From Anaeramoeba flamelloides (lineage: Eukaryota > Metamonada > Anaeramoebidae): 64,000 nucleotides of DNA. The translations under genes and the position numbers were made by a program. The stretch lies in assembly GCA_027625915.1 (NCBI GenBank), contig JANTQA010000023.1, positions 19,406,001 through 19,470,000 on the forward strand, in the 5' to 3' direction. Positions 11,213-24,191 of this stretch are shown in pieces (position 1 is the first letter of the stretch; each line of letters begins with the position of its first letter). A model generated the notes under the pieces. The model was not told the DNA's origin. It worked only from the letters and a program-made list of their open reading frames with translations, and did no database searches.

Positions 11213-14200
11213 TTCTCCTTGTTTGAAATTATTAAATTCTGTTATGTGTTATTTTTTTTTTTTTGCCAGATTTTATTCGGGTGCTCTTTTAAAAATTATC
11301 TAAATTTAATTTTTATACCCGTGTCTTAATAGGGAAGAGCTTCAATAATAATAAATTATTTTCATTCGATTTACGAAGATTTTATGTATTTTTTTTTTAA
11401 ATTGTCATGAAACCATTTTGTTTTTTGATGTGGTAAAATAATTTTTTCTCAATTTATTAATTGGGAAATGATATTATTTTAATTAACCTTGAATTGTATT
11501 TCCAATTTTTATTAGATCACCAAAAATAAATAAAATAAAAATCCTTACTAATTTTCAATTGTTGTCTTCTAAAATAAAAATTGAAAGTTAACTACTTTTT
11601 TTTATAAAATACAGAACAAAAATAAAATACTTGATTTAGAAAAAAAAAAAATTATAACAAGCTTTTATATTTTTAATGTTGGTGCAATTTGGTAAAAAAA
11701 AATCACAAAACAGTTTAATTTAAGAAGTTTTTATTTCATGCAAATAGAAGAATTTATATGTTTGAGAAAAAATTGTCTATTTGTTATAGAAAAGAAAGAT
11801 TGAATGTCTTTGAAAATAACTGTAAATTTTGATATTTGCATTTGAAATTCAAAAAATGTCAAAAACATTTTATTGAAAATTTATATAATTTCTTTTGGGG
11901 ATTTATATTAAAAAACAGAAAATAAAATGACCTGAAAGAATCTATCAAAACAAATTCAAGAAAACATTTGATTAATAAAATAATAATAAATAAATTATTA
12001 AAAAAAAAAAAAAAGATAAAGTAACCAGCATTATAAATTAAAAAAAAGAAAGTAATTTATAATATATATCTCTAATAAAGATAAATTTTATAAATTTTCA
12101 TGAGATTTTTATATTAGAAACCTCTAATTTAGATCAAACACAAATAATAAAACTATATCATTACATTCCCTTTATTAATATTCTCTCTTTTATTTTGTTC
12201 CTAATTTTTTTCGAGAAAAAAACTAGTCATTACGAAAATCTTGTTCTAAAAAAAAAATCATTGAAATTAAAAACATTTTTCATGAAACCCAACAAAACCA
12301 CAATATATTTAAATATTCATCTATAAACATCTTAATTGAAAATTTCATTGGTATCTGAGATTGATATTTTTCAACAAAAAAATTTTTGAAAGGTATTTCA
12401 AATCTAATAATTTTCATTCTTTCGGATTTTACTTACAATTGACAATTTAAAAAACAATCGAAAAATTGAAAATAAAATAAAAAGAAAAAAATAAAATAAA
12501 AAAAAATGAATTATCAAATGATCGAAAGCACAGATGATTAGATTTTTTTTTTTGAAATTTAAAAGTGAAAATTTTATCAAAAAAAAAAAAAAATCAAAAT
12601 ATTGTGTTTATTGAAAATTACATTAGTATATTACCAATCATTTTTTATAAAAAGAATATAATCCTTTTTTAAAGACGTTATTCTGGATTCAATAAATAAC
12701 ATTTTATTTTTGAGAAAAAAAAAAAAAAGAAAAACAAAAAAACTTTAAAAAAAATGAAAAATAAGTTTAAACAAGTCGATAAACATTCAATAATAGTTTT
12801 AAGCACAGTGAATGATGAAATTTATTGAGGAATATACAGTTTCATTAAATTTGGATTATTTTACTCCTACTATAAAAGAAAATTAATAAAAAAATAAATT
12901 ACAGCAAAATTGGTTTTTAAAATTTTTAAAAAATATTAGACTATTTTTTAAAAAAGATTAAAAAATAAAAAACTCTTTTTTCTTCATAAAATCCATTTTG
13001 AATAATTATGATTTTTGATATACTTATTGAAAATCAAAATATTTTTTTGAATAATATATTGGGCTAAAAAAAGATTTTCCTTACTTTAATGAATACTATT
13101 TTAATCAACTATTTGCTAATTTACAAAGGAGAAATTCGAAAAATCCAACTTTAAAAATAAATACAATAAAAAACAAGATATATATTTAAGAAATAACGTT
13201 TGAATGAAAAGTTTTATCATTGATATGAAATAATTCAAAAAAAAAAAAGTAAATAAATAAACAAACACCTCTTATATTTGAAGGAAACATAATGGATTGA
13301 GTCTATATATATATATATATATATAGTTTTATGAAATAACATCTAAATAGATGATTCTTCAGAAAGATAGAGTTCAGAAATTAATTTTTATAATAAGGAT
13401 AATCTTCCCAAAATAATTATATTTATAAAGAAAAAACATTTTATTGATAAATCATATAAATCTTAATAAAACATCCGAAAACATTTTTTTTCTAAAACTT
13501 GATTTATATCTGAAAAAGATGATAATATCATTTCTTTGAGTAGAATCTTTTTTTATCAATAAATAATCTCAGTTTATTTCATAATATTGGGCTTAAGAAA
13601 AGAGATAAAAAAATTATTTAAACTATGATTTGGTTTTTTACCTATCACCAGCTAACGAAACTTAAATTCAAAAATTTTAACACATCAAAATTCAATTTGT
13701 GAAAAAAAATCTTATTAAAACAATTAAAACAATCACAGTCATATATTTTCATTAAAGTTGAAATTTTACTATTATTTTATTAAATTCCAATATATTAAAT
13801 AAAAGAAAAAAATACCAATACTCATCAATCAAGAGTATGGTAATAAATTTTGGAGTAGCAAAACAAAAATATATATGGTTAAATTTTTTGAAATTCTCTT
13901 ATAAATATTGATTGACCAAATTATTAGAGTACACCAACTAATTTTATTTGAGTCCTTTTATTTTTAAGAATTAAACTTTAACATATTATCCATATTTTGT
14001 AAAAAAATTGATTGAATGTGAAATATTTATGTAAAATGGAAAAATTAAATGAAAATAAAAAATAAAAGATTAAAAGATTAAAAAATTATTAACTTATTAC
14101 TGCAATAATCAAAATTATCTCAAATTTGAATAAAATTGTATTTTTTTTTTACTTTTAACTTTTTTAGCGGTTAGAGTATTTTTTCTTTTGGTTTATGATT

Positions 14201-15650
14201 AAAGATTTGTTTTAATTAAATTTGACTATTTTCAAGATCTCTGGAATAATTCAAGAGGCCTCTAGAAAAAATGGGTCTATATAATATTGTTTTATTCAAT
14301 TACCAATGTGATAGTGGATTATTGTTTGAATTTAAATGTATAATCTCTTTCGATGTATTTTATCAATATCATTAAAAATATCATTATGGAATTGTACCCA
14401 TCCATCTTCACCCACCTTAAAAAAAAAAAAAAAACAAACCAATAAGAAAAAAATGAATTCATAAAATCTTAATTGATTTAAAAAATACTTATAATAATAA
14501 AAAAAAAGACAATGATATTCTCTGATCAAAAATTATATTAAAAAAAATAATTAATCTGTTCCAATTTTTTCTTTTGAAATTTCTAAATTTCCTCAATTTA
14601 AAACAATTTTTTCCCCAAAATTACCCATTAAAATAATTCAATTTAATTCAATATGTAATTATTTTGTTACCCTATAGAATTTTTAATCAAGTAAGCTTTT
14701 TTTTTTTTTTTAACAATCTTTCGAAAAAAATAACTCCTTTGAAAAAGGAGAAAAAATGAAAAAAAAAAAATATACGAGATCTCAAAAAGTATATAAAGAA
14801 TAGCATTTCACAATTGACACATTTTTTATCAAAATTATAATTCAAAACCATTTAAATTAGAAATTTCCACTCTCGCTTTAGTATTGTTTCAAAAACTATC
14901 CAAGAACTTCATTGTTAATTTTTCGAGATTGAGATTATAAAACTTCTTGATAGGCATTTAGTTGGTATTAGAAACCTATAAAAATTTCCAAAAAAAAATT
15001 TTTGTTTCCACTCTTTGAAATGTTTTTTTCCGCCTTCGAGGATAGTATTTCAATATTTATTATCCCCAAAAAGGGGAAAATCATAGTATTGTAACAAGTG
15101 AGAAGATATTTTATTTTGATTCTTCACTGATCAATTTAATCTTTGTATTAATTTTAGTAGTGGTTTAATTGTGGACCAAAAATGAATTTATTAATTTATT
15201 ATTACTGGAATCAGAATTTACTAGTGAAAAGCTAATGGGTTGGTGGCTATTTAAGATAAAGTTGTAATTTTTGAGTATTCAATTGTAAATTTCAGTTCAC
15301 TTTTACGCAATTTCCAATAAAAAACAAAAATAAATTAAAAGATCCAAAATATACCAAAACAAAATAAAAACTTTCAATTGACAACACACAAACCATAAAA
15401 ATTGTTTTTATTAAAAATCTACCAATAAATTTCTCTTATACTCTGAAATTGCAATTTCTGAAAAAAAAAAAATAAAATAAATAAATTGAAAAAAATTTGC
15501 TTTTTTGAACCACTATTTAACAAAATACCAAGTCCAAGATCGTTCAGCTAAGAACCAAAACAAAACCTTGCGACATCTAATATAAAATAATCCTATTTTC
15601 CTGCTTCTGGTATGGCAAACCTTAATTTTTTTCAACTTTTAAATAAGGGT
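11213..15650. other. Large AT-rich spacer, no supportable gene
   Basis: This is 4.4 kb of A/T runs, including a (TA)n tract at 13303-13325. On the minus strand near 14423-14340 a TTTTAAG|GTGGGTGAAG junction opens a short frame beginning GEDGWVQFHND, which could be a 3'-terminal exon. Without further exons I do not call it. Confidence 0.5.
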
Positions 15651-16153
15651 ATAGTAGTGAGAAAAAATACTCAAAATGTAAAAAAAAAACCTGACAAGAT
15701 TTTTAATTTTGAATATTTGGAAAAATGTTGTGTAATTTCTTTTTATTTAAAATCAAATCCTTTTTTTTTTAAATCAAAATTTTAAAATTATAACCCTATC
15801 ACTTCTTAGAATGGTGGTTACTGAATTACACTTATTCAGAACACCACCCAATCAATCAAAAACAAGAATAACAATTATCATTTTCCAATCTGGAGTAAAC
15901 CTCTTTAAAACTCAATTGTTTTTCAAAAAAAGTATGATCTATTTATACTAGGGAACAATTATTTTAATAATCTATAGACATTCCACTTTAATGAACTTTA
16001 TGTAGGTTTATTCCTGGGTTCATAAAAAAGTTGACTATTTATAAAAGGAATTTGATTTAAAATAAATGAAATTAAACTAATTTTCTTGATATTCACAATT
16101 AAGAATCTTGTCTATGAGTTTTTTTCATGTTGGTATTTTTTTCTCTCCTCAAC
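15651..16153. mobile_element. MITE, family B, copy 1
   Basis: The ends are inverted: GTAGTGAGAAAAAATACTC ... GACAAGATTTTTAATTTTGA on the left, and TCACAATTAAGAATCTTGTC ... GGTATTTTTTTCTCTCCTC on the right. The 500-bp interior matches the reverse complement of the copy at 18069-18563 and, more distantly, that at 48680-49140. It is non-coding. It ends about 360 bp upstream of the copine start codon. Confidence 0.78.
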
Positions 16154-16516
16154 TTGCTATTTTTAGAAAGATTTTCAAAACAAAATCAGAGTTAAATTTT
16201 TCTTCAAAATAGTTGGGATTTTTCCTATTAAAATTTCAAACTCAAGTTCAAAAAGAGAAACTAATAATTTTTTTTTCAATTTCAATTAAACTTTTCAACA
16301 AAAGGAAGAACAAAATTTTCCAATCAGCATATTACTTTCAATAATTTTGAGGACTCCAATAATAATATATCGAAACAACAACCACAATAATCTTTTTATT
16401 CAGTACAAAGAGCCACTTCGTAACTCTTGCTGATAATGGTTAATACTTTTCAAGAATTATGAACCAAGCAAAAATCATTTTTTCTCATTTATTTTTATTG
16501 TTTTATTTCAAAAAAT

Positions 16517-19500
16517 ATGGAAAATTCTCAACCTAAGACTACAATTCAACTTAGCCTTAACGTCTTGTAAAAGTTAATTCTGAAAGTTCTTTTCGAATCT
16601 AAAATCTAAATTTGTCTTTCTTGATTCCATTTAAATTCTTTTTTTTTCTCATTCTTAAACCTAAAACAAAACAACAACTAAAATAAAAACAAAAACAAAA
16701 ACAAAAACAAAAAAGAGAATTTAATGAACAAAATTATCAAGTTGTTTTATTCCAAAAACTTTCTGGAGAAACTGAATGGAAGCAACTGGAATCTTCCCAA
16801 TTTATCAAGTAAAAACCATTTTATTTCTTAAATAAGAATTCCTTAACAAGAATCTTTAAAAAGATAAATTTTCATCCAACACTTTTGTGTCATGCCTTAC
16901 TAACAACTAATTTCTTTATTGGTTTCTTACTATCTTTTTAAAATTACAAATTCATGTAAATCGAAAAAAAAATAATAAAAATAAACAAAAATAAAAACAA
17001 ACACAAACACAAAAAAGAAAAAAAAAGGATCTGATTCAATTTGAAATCCCCTTTATCTTTGAATTGGTCCAATCTCTTCGTCTTGAATTTCATAACGAAA
17101 AGGAAATTTCAAAAAAGTCGTTATGTGGTGTAACTCATTTTACATTGGGCAACTTGATCAAGAAAATGAAAGAGAAATATACTGCAAATATTACAGATCC
17201 CAAGAATATTGAAGAAAAATTCGGTTCTTTGGAAATCAAAGTTAAAGAAAACAAAATTAATAATTTGCTTCTCTCGATGAAATGGTCAGCGTAAAGATCT
17301 TTTTTTTTTTTTTAAAGTTTTTTCTTTTTTTTTTCTTTTTCAAAAAAGGAAAAAAAAAATAATCTTCCAAAAGTACAATCTGAGAACCACTAAATTAAAA
17401 TTTAATTCTCCTCTAATATTCATTTTTTTTTATTCTTTTTGACTACAACCAATCCTATGAAATTGAACAACCCTACTTGTTAATAGAACCAAGATAAAAA
17501 AGGTATTAATTTTACTACTATTTTTTTTTTTTGTATTTTTTTTTTTCTAATTTTTTTTTTCACTCACCAATTTTTTTGACTTTTTCGACATGCTATACTA
17601 TTTTTTTGTTTGAATTTTTCTTAAAAAAGTCTATCTACTATTTGTTGAAAATTAAATGGAACAAATTTTTCATTCAGCTTTCCAAAAAAAGAGTTGATTA
17701 AAAATCATGTAAAATTTCAATTGTTTAATTCTCTAAATCAGCTTTAATTATTAAAATTTTCCCGATTCAGAATTGGGACTTTTTGATGGTTTGTTATAAT
17801 TCTTTAATATATTTTTTTGGAAAGCTGAATGAAAATTTTGATCTTTTTATTTTACAATTCACAGCAATTTTTCCTTTCTTTTTTTTTTTTTATGACACCA
17901 AAATACAAAATAATTGGAATAATTTTTTTACACCTCATTTGTCACTCTATTTAAATAATTTAAAAAGCAATTTATTTCAAAAACTTGTTGAGAACAAGAT
18001 TTCACATGTTAATTATCGATAAGTCAAGTTAAAGTAAATTATACTAATTTTGTTTTCATAAAGCAGTATATAGTAGGGAAAAAAATACCGGACAAGAAAA
18101 AAATCCCGGACAAGATTTTTAATTGTGAATATTAGTAAAATTTTTGTCTAATTTCAATGAAATCCTTATTATAAATAACCAATTTTTTTATGAGATTAGT
18201 AATAAACCTACCTAAAGTTCATCAAAGTAAGGTGTCTCTAGAATACTTGAGTAATTGTTTGATAGCCTAATGTTGATCAACTTTTTTTGAAAAATAATCC
18301 AGTTTTATTGAGGTTTACTAGAGTTTGGAAAATGATAATTTTTCTTCTTGTTTTTTGATTGGTTGAATGGTGCTTTGAACAAGTGTGATTTCATCAATCA
18401 TCATTCTAATAAGTGGGGGGGTTATAATTGAAAAAGTTCGATTCTTAAAAAAAGGAATTTGATTGTAAATAGCTGAAATTACATAATAATTTTACTAATA
18501 TTCACAATTAAAAATCTTGTCCGGGATTTTTTTCATGTACAGTATTTTTTTCACTGCTCTATAACCAACTATTCATTACAAAAAAAAAAAAAGAAAAAAA
18601 CAAGTACAAGTTTGTATTCATAAAAATTGAATCAGAAATTTTACTGAGTGATTCAAATTCTTTAGTTCTGTATTACCATAAATCAAATAAACAATAGAAC
18701 TAGATTCTCTTATTACAAAAATTTTATCTCAAGTAATATTTTTAAATAAATTCTTGACCAATATTTTCAGATTAAATTTGAAAAAAATTTCCCTAGATCT
18801 TCTTTTTTTTTTTTTTTATTTTATTTAGTTGTACAGTGAATACCCCCAACTTAAAAAACAAAGATAAAATGAATCCATGCTCAATACTATGCATCAGAAA
18901 TTCTGGAATTAATATGAGCTAACTAAAGTTAAATTTATCTCGTAAAAGACAGTTAGTAAATGAAAAATAAAAAAAAAAAACGATAATAGAAGTGAAATTT
19001 TTTTAGCGTTTAATCTGGAAATACCAACATTAACAAATGAAAATTCTAAAAATCCTCGGTTTTGATGAATTAATCAACTATCTCCCTTTTAGAAAAAAAG
19101 AATTTGAAAATATTAATTGCAAACCCCAAAATTTAAAACAAATAGAAATTGAACTAACAATTTCAGGAATTAAAAATTTAGAAAATAGTTTGAGTTGGAA
19201 ATGTCGTTAGGTTTTTTTTAATTTAAGAAATAAAAAGAAAATTTAGGAAATTTTTGGTTTATTTCTTAAAATAAAAAAAACCATCTTTAGCTTTTCCAGA
19301 ATTCAAAATAATTAAATAAAATCATAGATTTTACTAAATTCTTGTAAATCCTGGAACACCTAATGGTGGTTTTTTTAATTTTTATTTTGATGAGAAAATC
19401 AATATCTTTTCGAAACTAAAACAATAATTAAAAAAAAGCTAACGGTAAACAAGAGGGATTAATAACTAATCCCTTAAATAATAATAAAAAAAAAAAAAAA

Positions 19501-19627
19501 GAAAAAAAACGAAAATTTTAAACTATACGATGCAACTGTAGAATGTCTCCAATAATAATAAACGTAAAATGAATGTAATATGTTTTAATAAAGTACAATT
19601 TATTTTTCACAAATCTCTTATTCTTAT

Positions 19628-19664
<37 letters not shown>

Positions 19665-22600
19665 AAAATGAGCCATTCATTTTGCACTTGTGTAGTGTAA
19701 TAATTTTCTTCAAAAGAAACAAATCAGATCTTAGCCTAAATACAATAACAAAAAAAAAAATTCATTAATATTTTCTTTATTCTTTAGAAAAGAATAATGA
19801 AATTTTATTAATGAATTTCCTAAGGTATAGTATAAAAATAAATTTACAATAAAAATTATAATACATAGATTCTAATCCTAATTGATTTAATGACTTTTTC
19901 AAGAAATTAAATCATTGTCTGAGTTAACATTTTGATTCTTTTTTGAAAAATAAAAAACAAAAATTAATTCAATTTTTATTTTTTGGAATCAAAAAGATTC
20001 TTTTTTATATTTCAAAGATAAGTTTCAACTTATTTCTTGTTTAAAATGGATTTTTAAGATAATCTCACCATTCTCAAAATTTCATAATTAAGAAATATAT
20101 TTTTTAAAATTATCAAAAGAAATTCATTGTTACTAATAATAAATAAATATTTGAGTTTTTTGTTCTTGGGATTTTAGTTTTTATCATCTTTTTCACAATT
20201 CTGGACTTTTTGTGTTTATTTCTTTTTCAGTAAAAAATTTTTTACTCTGGAATGGAATTAAAAAATTCTTTTTTTTTGAATAGCAATCTAATATTTTTTT
20301 GAATAAACGAAATGATTAAAAAAATTAAATTATTATTGTTTTTGAAAAATTATTCTTCAAAGGAACTTTAACAAGTGGAAAATGTTCTTCAAAAATCGAT
20401 TTATTTGGAATTATTTTAATATTTCAAATTTTAATTTTTTATGATTCTAAAAATTCTATTTCCCGAATCTTTTTGGTTACTCTGATAATTTTTACAGCTT
20501 TGAATCAAATAAACAAGAAATGTGACACTTTTCGGACAAAATAACTTTTTTTGAAATAATATATATAATTTCACATATGAAATACTTTCCATATATCCCT
20601 AATAATAATAAAAAAAAAATAATAATTGTTGAGGAAAAAAATTGAAATAAATTTTTTAAATTGTAAAAATGAAGAGACTAAATGAATATTCAATAAAAAT
20701 TAACATTTTTTTTTATTTTAATATATTTATTCTTTTTATAAATAATTCATCTTTTTTCTAATTTTTAATTTTTTCTATTCTTTTTTTTATAATTTTGAAA
20801 AAAAAAATAAATTATTTTTTTAGGATTGGCTAAACAAACCAAATTCTTATTTAGTTTTTCTTAAGCAAACTGAAGGAAAAAAAAAAAAAAAAAAAGTTTA
20901 TACAAAAATTTATACAACTGAAATAATCCCTAAAACGCAGGATCCATCTTGGAAAAGTTTTGAAATTTTGTCATTTTTATTATGTGAATGTGATCACAAA
21001 AAAGAAATTTTGATTGAATGTTATGATGAAGTAAGTTTTTTAATTTAATCCAAATCTTTTTTTTTTTTTTTTTTTAAATTATTAGGAAAATACTGTCCTT
21101 TAAGTGCCCCATATATAAAAAAAAAATGAAATATCTTTCATTCTTGAGAAAAATTTTTTTAAAGTAATTCGTGTTTTGGAATTTAGGAGTTAATATCATC
21201 TAAACGTTTTATTAATTTGTCTATATTTTATAAAATTTAAATTTCTAATATTTACAATTTAAAACCAAAAAAAAAAACCTATTATTTTAATTTACAAACA
21301 ATTAAGTTAATTCTTGAAAATTGTGTATAACATGTTTGAAGTTTTATATTGAAAAGCATTGATTTTTTTTTAAAAAAAAATTGATTTTGATTTTATTTTT
21401 AATAATTAATATTTCAATTCAAATTTTAACAAATAAAATAAAAACAAAAACAAAAACAATTTTTCTAGATAAATTAAAATATGAAAGAAATTTTATTACA
21501 AATTTTCAAATCTAAATTCAGGAAATATTTATAATATTTTTTTAGAACTTAAAAATTATTTTTCTCTTTTTTCAAAATAGGGAAAAAAATTGCAAAATAA
21601 TTTTTAAAATTAATAAATTGTTTTAACACAATTATTTAGTCTCCTATTTACAAGAACCAGTGAAAGCAATTCAAATTCTCTTTACAAAATAAAATAAATC
21701 AAAATTTGAATTTACAATTTTTAATTCCCAAATTCTCTAATATCTTCAAGAAAATTTTATTTTGAAAAATCGAATTATCCACTGTAAATAAAATCATAAT
21801 TAAGAAGTAAAATTTTGAAGTAGTTCTAAAAAATTAAATATTTAAAACTGTTCTTATTAAAATAATTCTAGTATTTTTCAATAAAAATAATTTTTTATTT
21901 ATCCCAAAGAATTATCTCAAAAAAGAAAAAAAATTCTTTATATTAATTAATATATATGACAATAACAATTATCTGTTGTGTAATAATGTCAAAAATAGTC
22001 AATAAAATAAGTAAAAAATGTTTTGTCTTGCAAAAAATAAAATGAATTTTCTTTTTCTTTTTCTAAAAAAATGGAAAAAGAATATTTGATCTAAGTGAAA
22101 AAAATTACTTTGATTTATTCTTTTTTTTTTTTGATCTGAATTTTATGACACTTCGCTTATTCAAAATTTGTAACTACGGAATATCACCAGTAACACTTTT
22201 TAAAATTTTTCTTGCTCACTTTTTTAAAATAGTTGTACAAAACAAAATTATTTCACATCTAAAAATTCTTGTATTTTTTTTTTTTTATTTATTTATTATC
22301 AATTCCTCATTTTGAAAACAAATATTATAATTATTATATTTTAACTGAAACAAAGATGTATAATAATATATTTGTCTTTAAATTTTTGAGAATAATTTTT
22401 ATGATCTGTTACACAGATAATTAAAAGCTATTTTTTTCAAATAAACTTTTGCTAGCAAAGAACTTTTTTTAAATGTTTTTTCTTAAAAAAAATCCAAGAA
22501 GATTTTTTCAAAGAAAATAAAAATTTTCAATTTATTCAAATCAAAAATCATTAATACTGTACATTTTTAAAAAAATTAATCAATCAAAGTAAATTTAATA

Positions 22601-24147
22601 GAAAATAATAAAATTAGATTCGGAACTCAAAAATAAAATTATTTTATAAACTCAAAAAAATAAATTTGGGAAAAAAAAAATTTTTTTTATTGAAAATTTT
22701 CTGAATGAATAAAAATAAAAAAAAATGCAAACACAAAATTGTTTAATTTGTAAAACATGGATAACTAGAAGATGGTTCACATCTTTAAATACATACAGTA
22801 TGTATAATGATTGTTACTGATAAATTCAAATAAATATCTGTAAATTTTTACTTCATTTTCCATTTTACAAATTTTTTTACACAAGTTTTGAATAAAGCAT
22901 TTTATTGGTTTAAATGTTAAAAAACTTTGAAATTTTGGTTTCCCTTCAAAAGATTCTTTCTCTTGAGTTTTTTTTTAAAAGTTAAGTTAATTGAGGTTAC
23001 AATAATGGAAATTGAACTAAAAAATTTATGAAATTTATTTGAATTTATCAGTATATAAAGAAAAATCTAGATCTAGAATATTAATTAATAAATAATTTTT
23101 TAAACATATTCATTAGATGGGCTATATCACGTTTTATTATATGGATTTTTAATTAATTTAATAATCGAATTAAAACCATGATTAAAAAAAGTTCAACAGC
23201 TCATCTCAAACTTTATTTTTTTGAAAAAAAACTCTTGGTGTTAAAAATTTGTTTTGGTATTGGTTTTGCTTTCTTGTGTTTTTGTAAAGATTTTATTAGA
23301 AACAAAAATACAAAAGATAAAAAAAGAAAGGAAAGGAAAGAAGGCAGTTGATAACCCTCCCTAAATGTTTAAATAGAGTTAAATCACGCCCATTAAACAA
23401 ATTAAATATTTATTAAAAGCTTACGGACATAAAGAAGAGATTATTGATTATTAAAAAGGGAATTTGCAAAAAAAGAAATATTTTTTTATAAATGTTTTTA
23501 TGAATAATCATTAACAAAAAAAACACCTGAAAAATGAAAAAATACTTATTTTAAGAGGATATTAATTGATTTAACTTCGTTAAACCTTTTCGTAAAAATC
23601 TTTTATTAAATCTCGAATTTTGAAAAGTGAATATGTTTAAATTTTGATTTAATTTGATCTTTTTGATAGTTTTAAATTGTTTATATATATATATATATAT
23701 ACTTAATTTTCTTTTTCATTTTTTAAATAAACCTATTATTACACAAATATTTGATTTGTTCTAAACTTATTAAATCTATAGAAAAAAAATGGTAAAGAGG
23801 TATTAATTGGTGTTGTTGAAACTAATTTAGAAGAAATCTTAAATCCAAAAAAGAACGAATTCAAATTGTTAGATCCTAACAAAAAGAAAAGAAAAAAAAA
23901 TCAAAATTATGGAATACTTAAACTTGAAGAAATAAAATCTTCACCTAAAGCTTCAATGTTAGATCATTTGTCTGAAGATATAAATTTGTCTGTTGTACTT
24001 GGTATAGATTTCACTGCTTCAAATGGGTAATTATATCTTTTTTTTCTTTTATTTCTTTTTATAATTAAAAAAATGAAATATTATTTAATTTTTTTTTTCA
24101 ATAAAAAATATTAAAAATCATATCTTATTATAAACTTATTTATACAT

Positions 24148-24191
<44 letters not shown>

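Larger units (their letters stand above)
17373..20823 (+). other. Copine intron 5, 3.45 kb, transposon-loaded
   Basis: The donor is GTACAA and the acceptor TTTTTTTAG. No C2B residue is missing across the junction, so no further exon is required inside. The intron contains a short inverted repeat (17640-17845), a family B MITE (18069-18563), a small hairpin at 19203-19290, a (TA)16 tract (19630-19661) and a shortened copy of dispersed repeat R (19930-20530). Confidence 0.75.

Noticed and set aside
14340-14425. Minus-strand candidate terminal exon (GEDGWVQFHND) after a TTTTAAG acceptor
   Set aside because: No other exon, domain or upstream frame supports it. One junction-like site in T-rich DNA is not enough.
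19037-19210. 57-residue ATG frame inside copine intron 5 that reads like a C2 beta strand (IEIELTISGIKNLEN)
   Set aside because: Its phase fits neither neighbouring copine exon, the C2A start is already supplied by 16517-16566, and it runs into a repeat hairpin. Probably chance.
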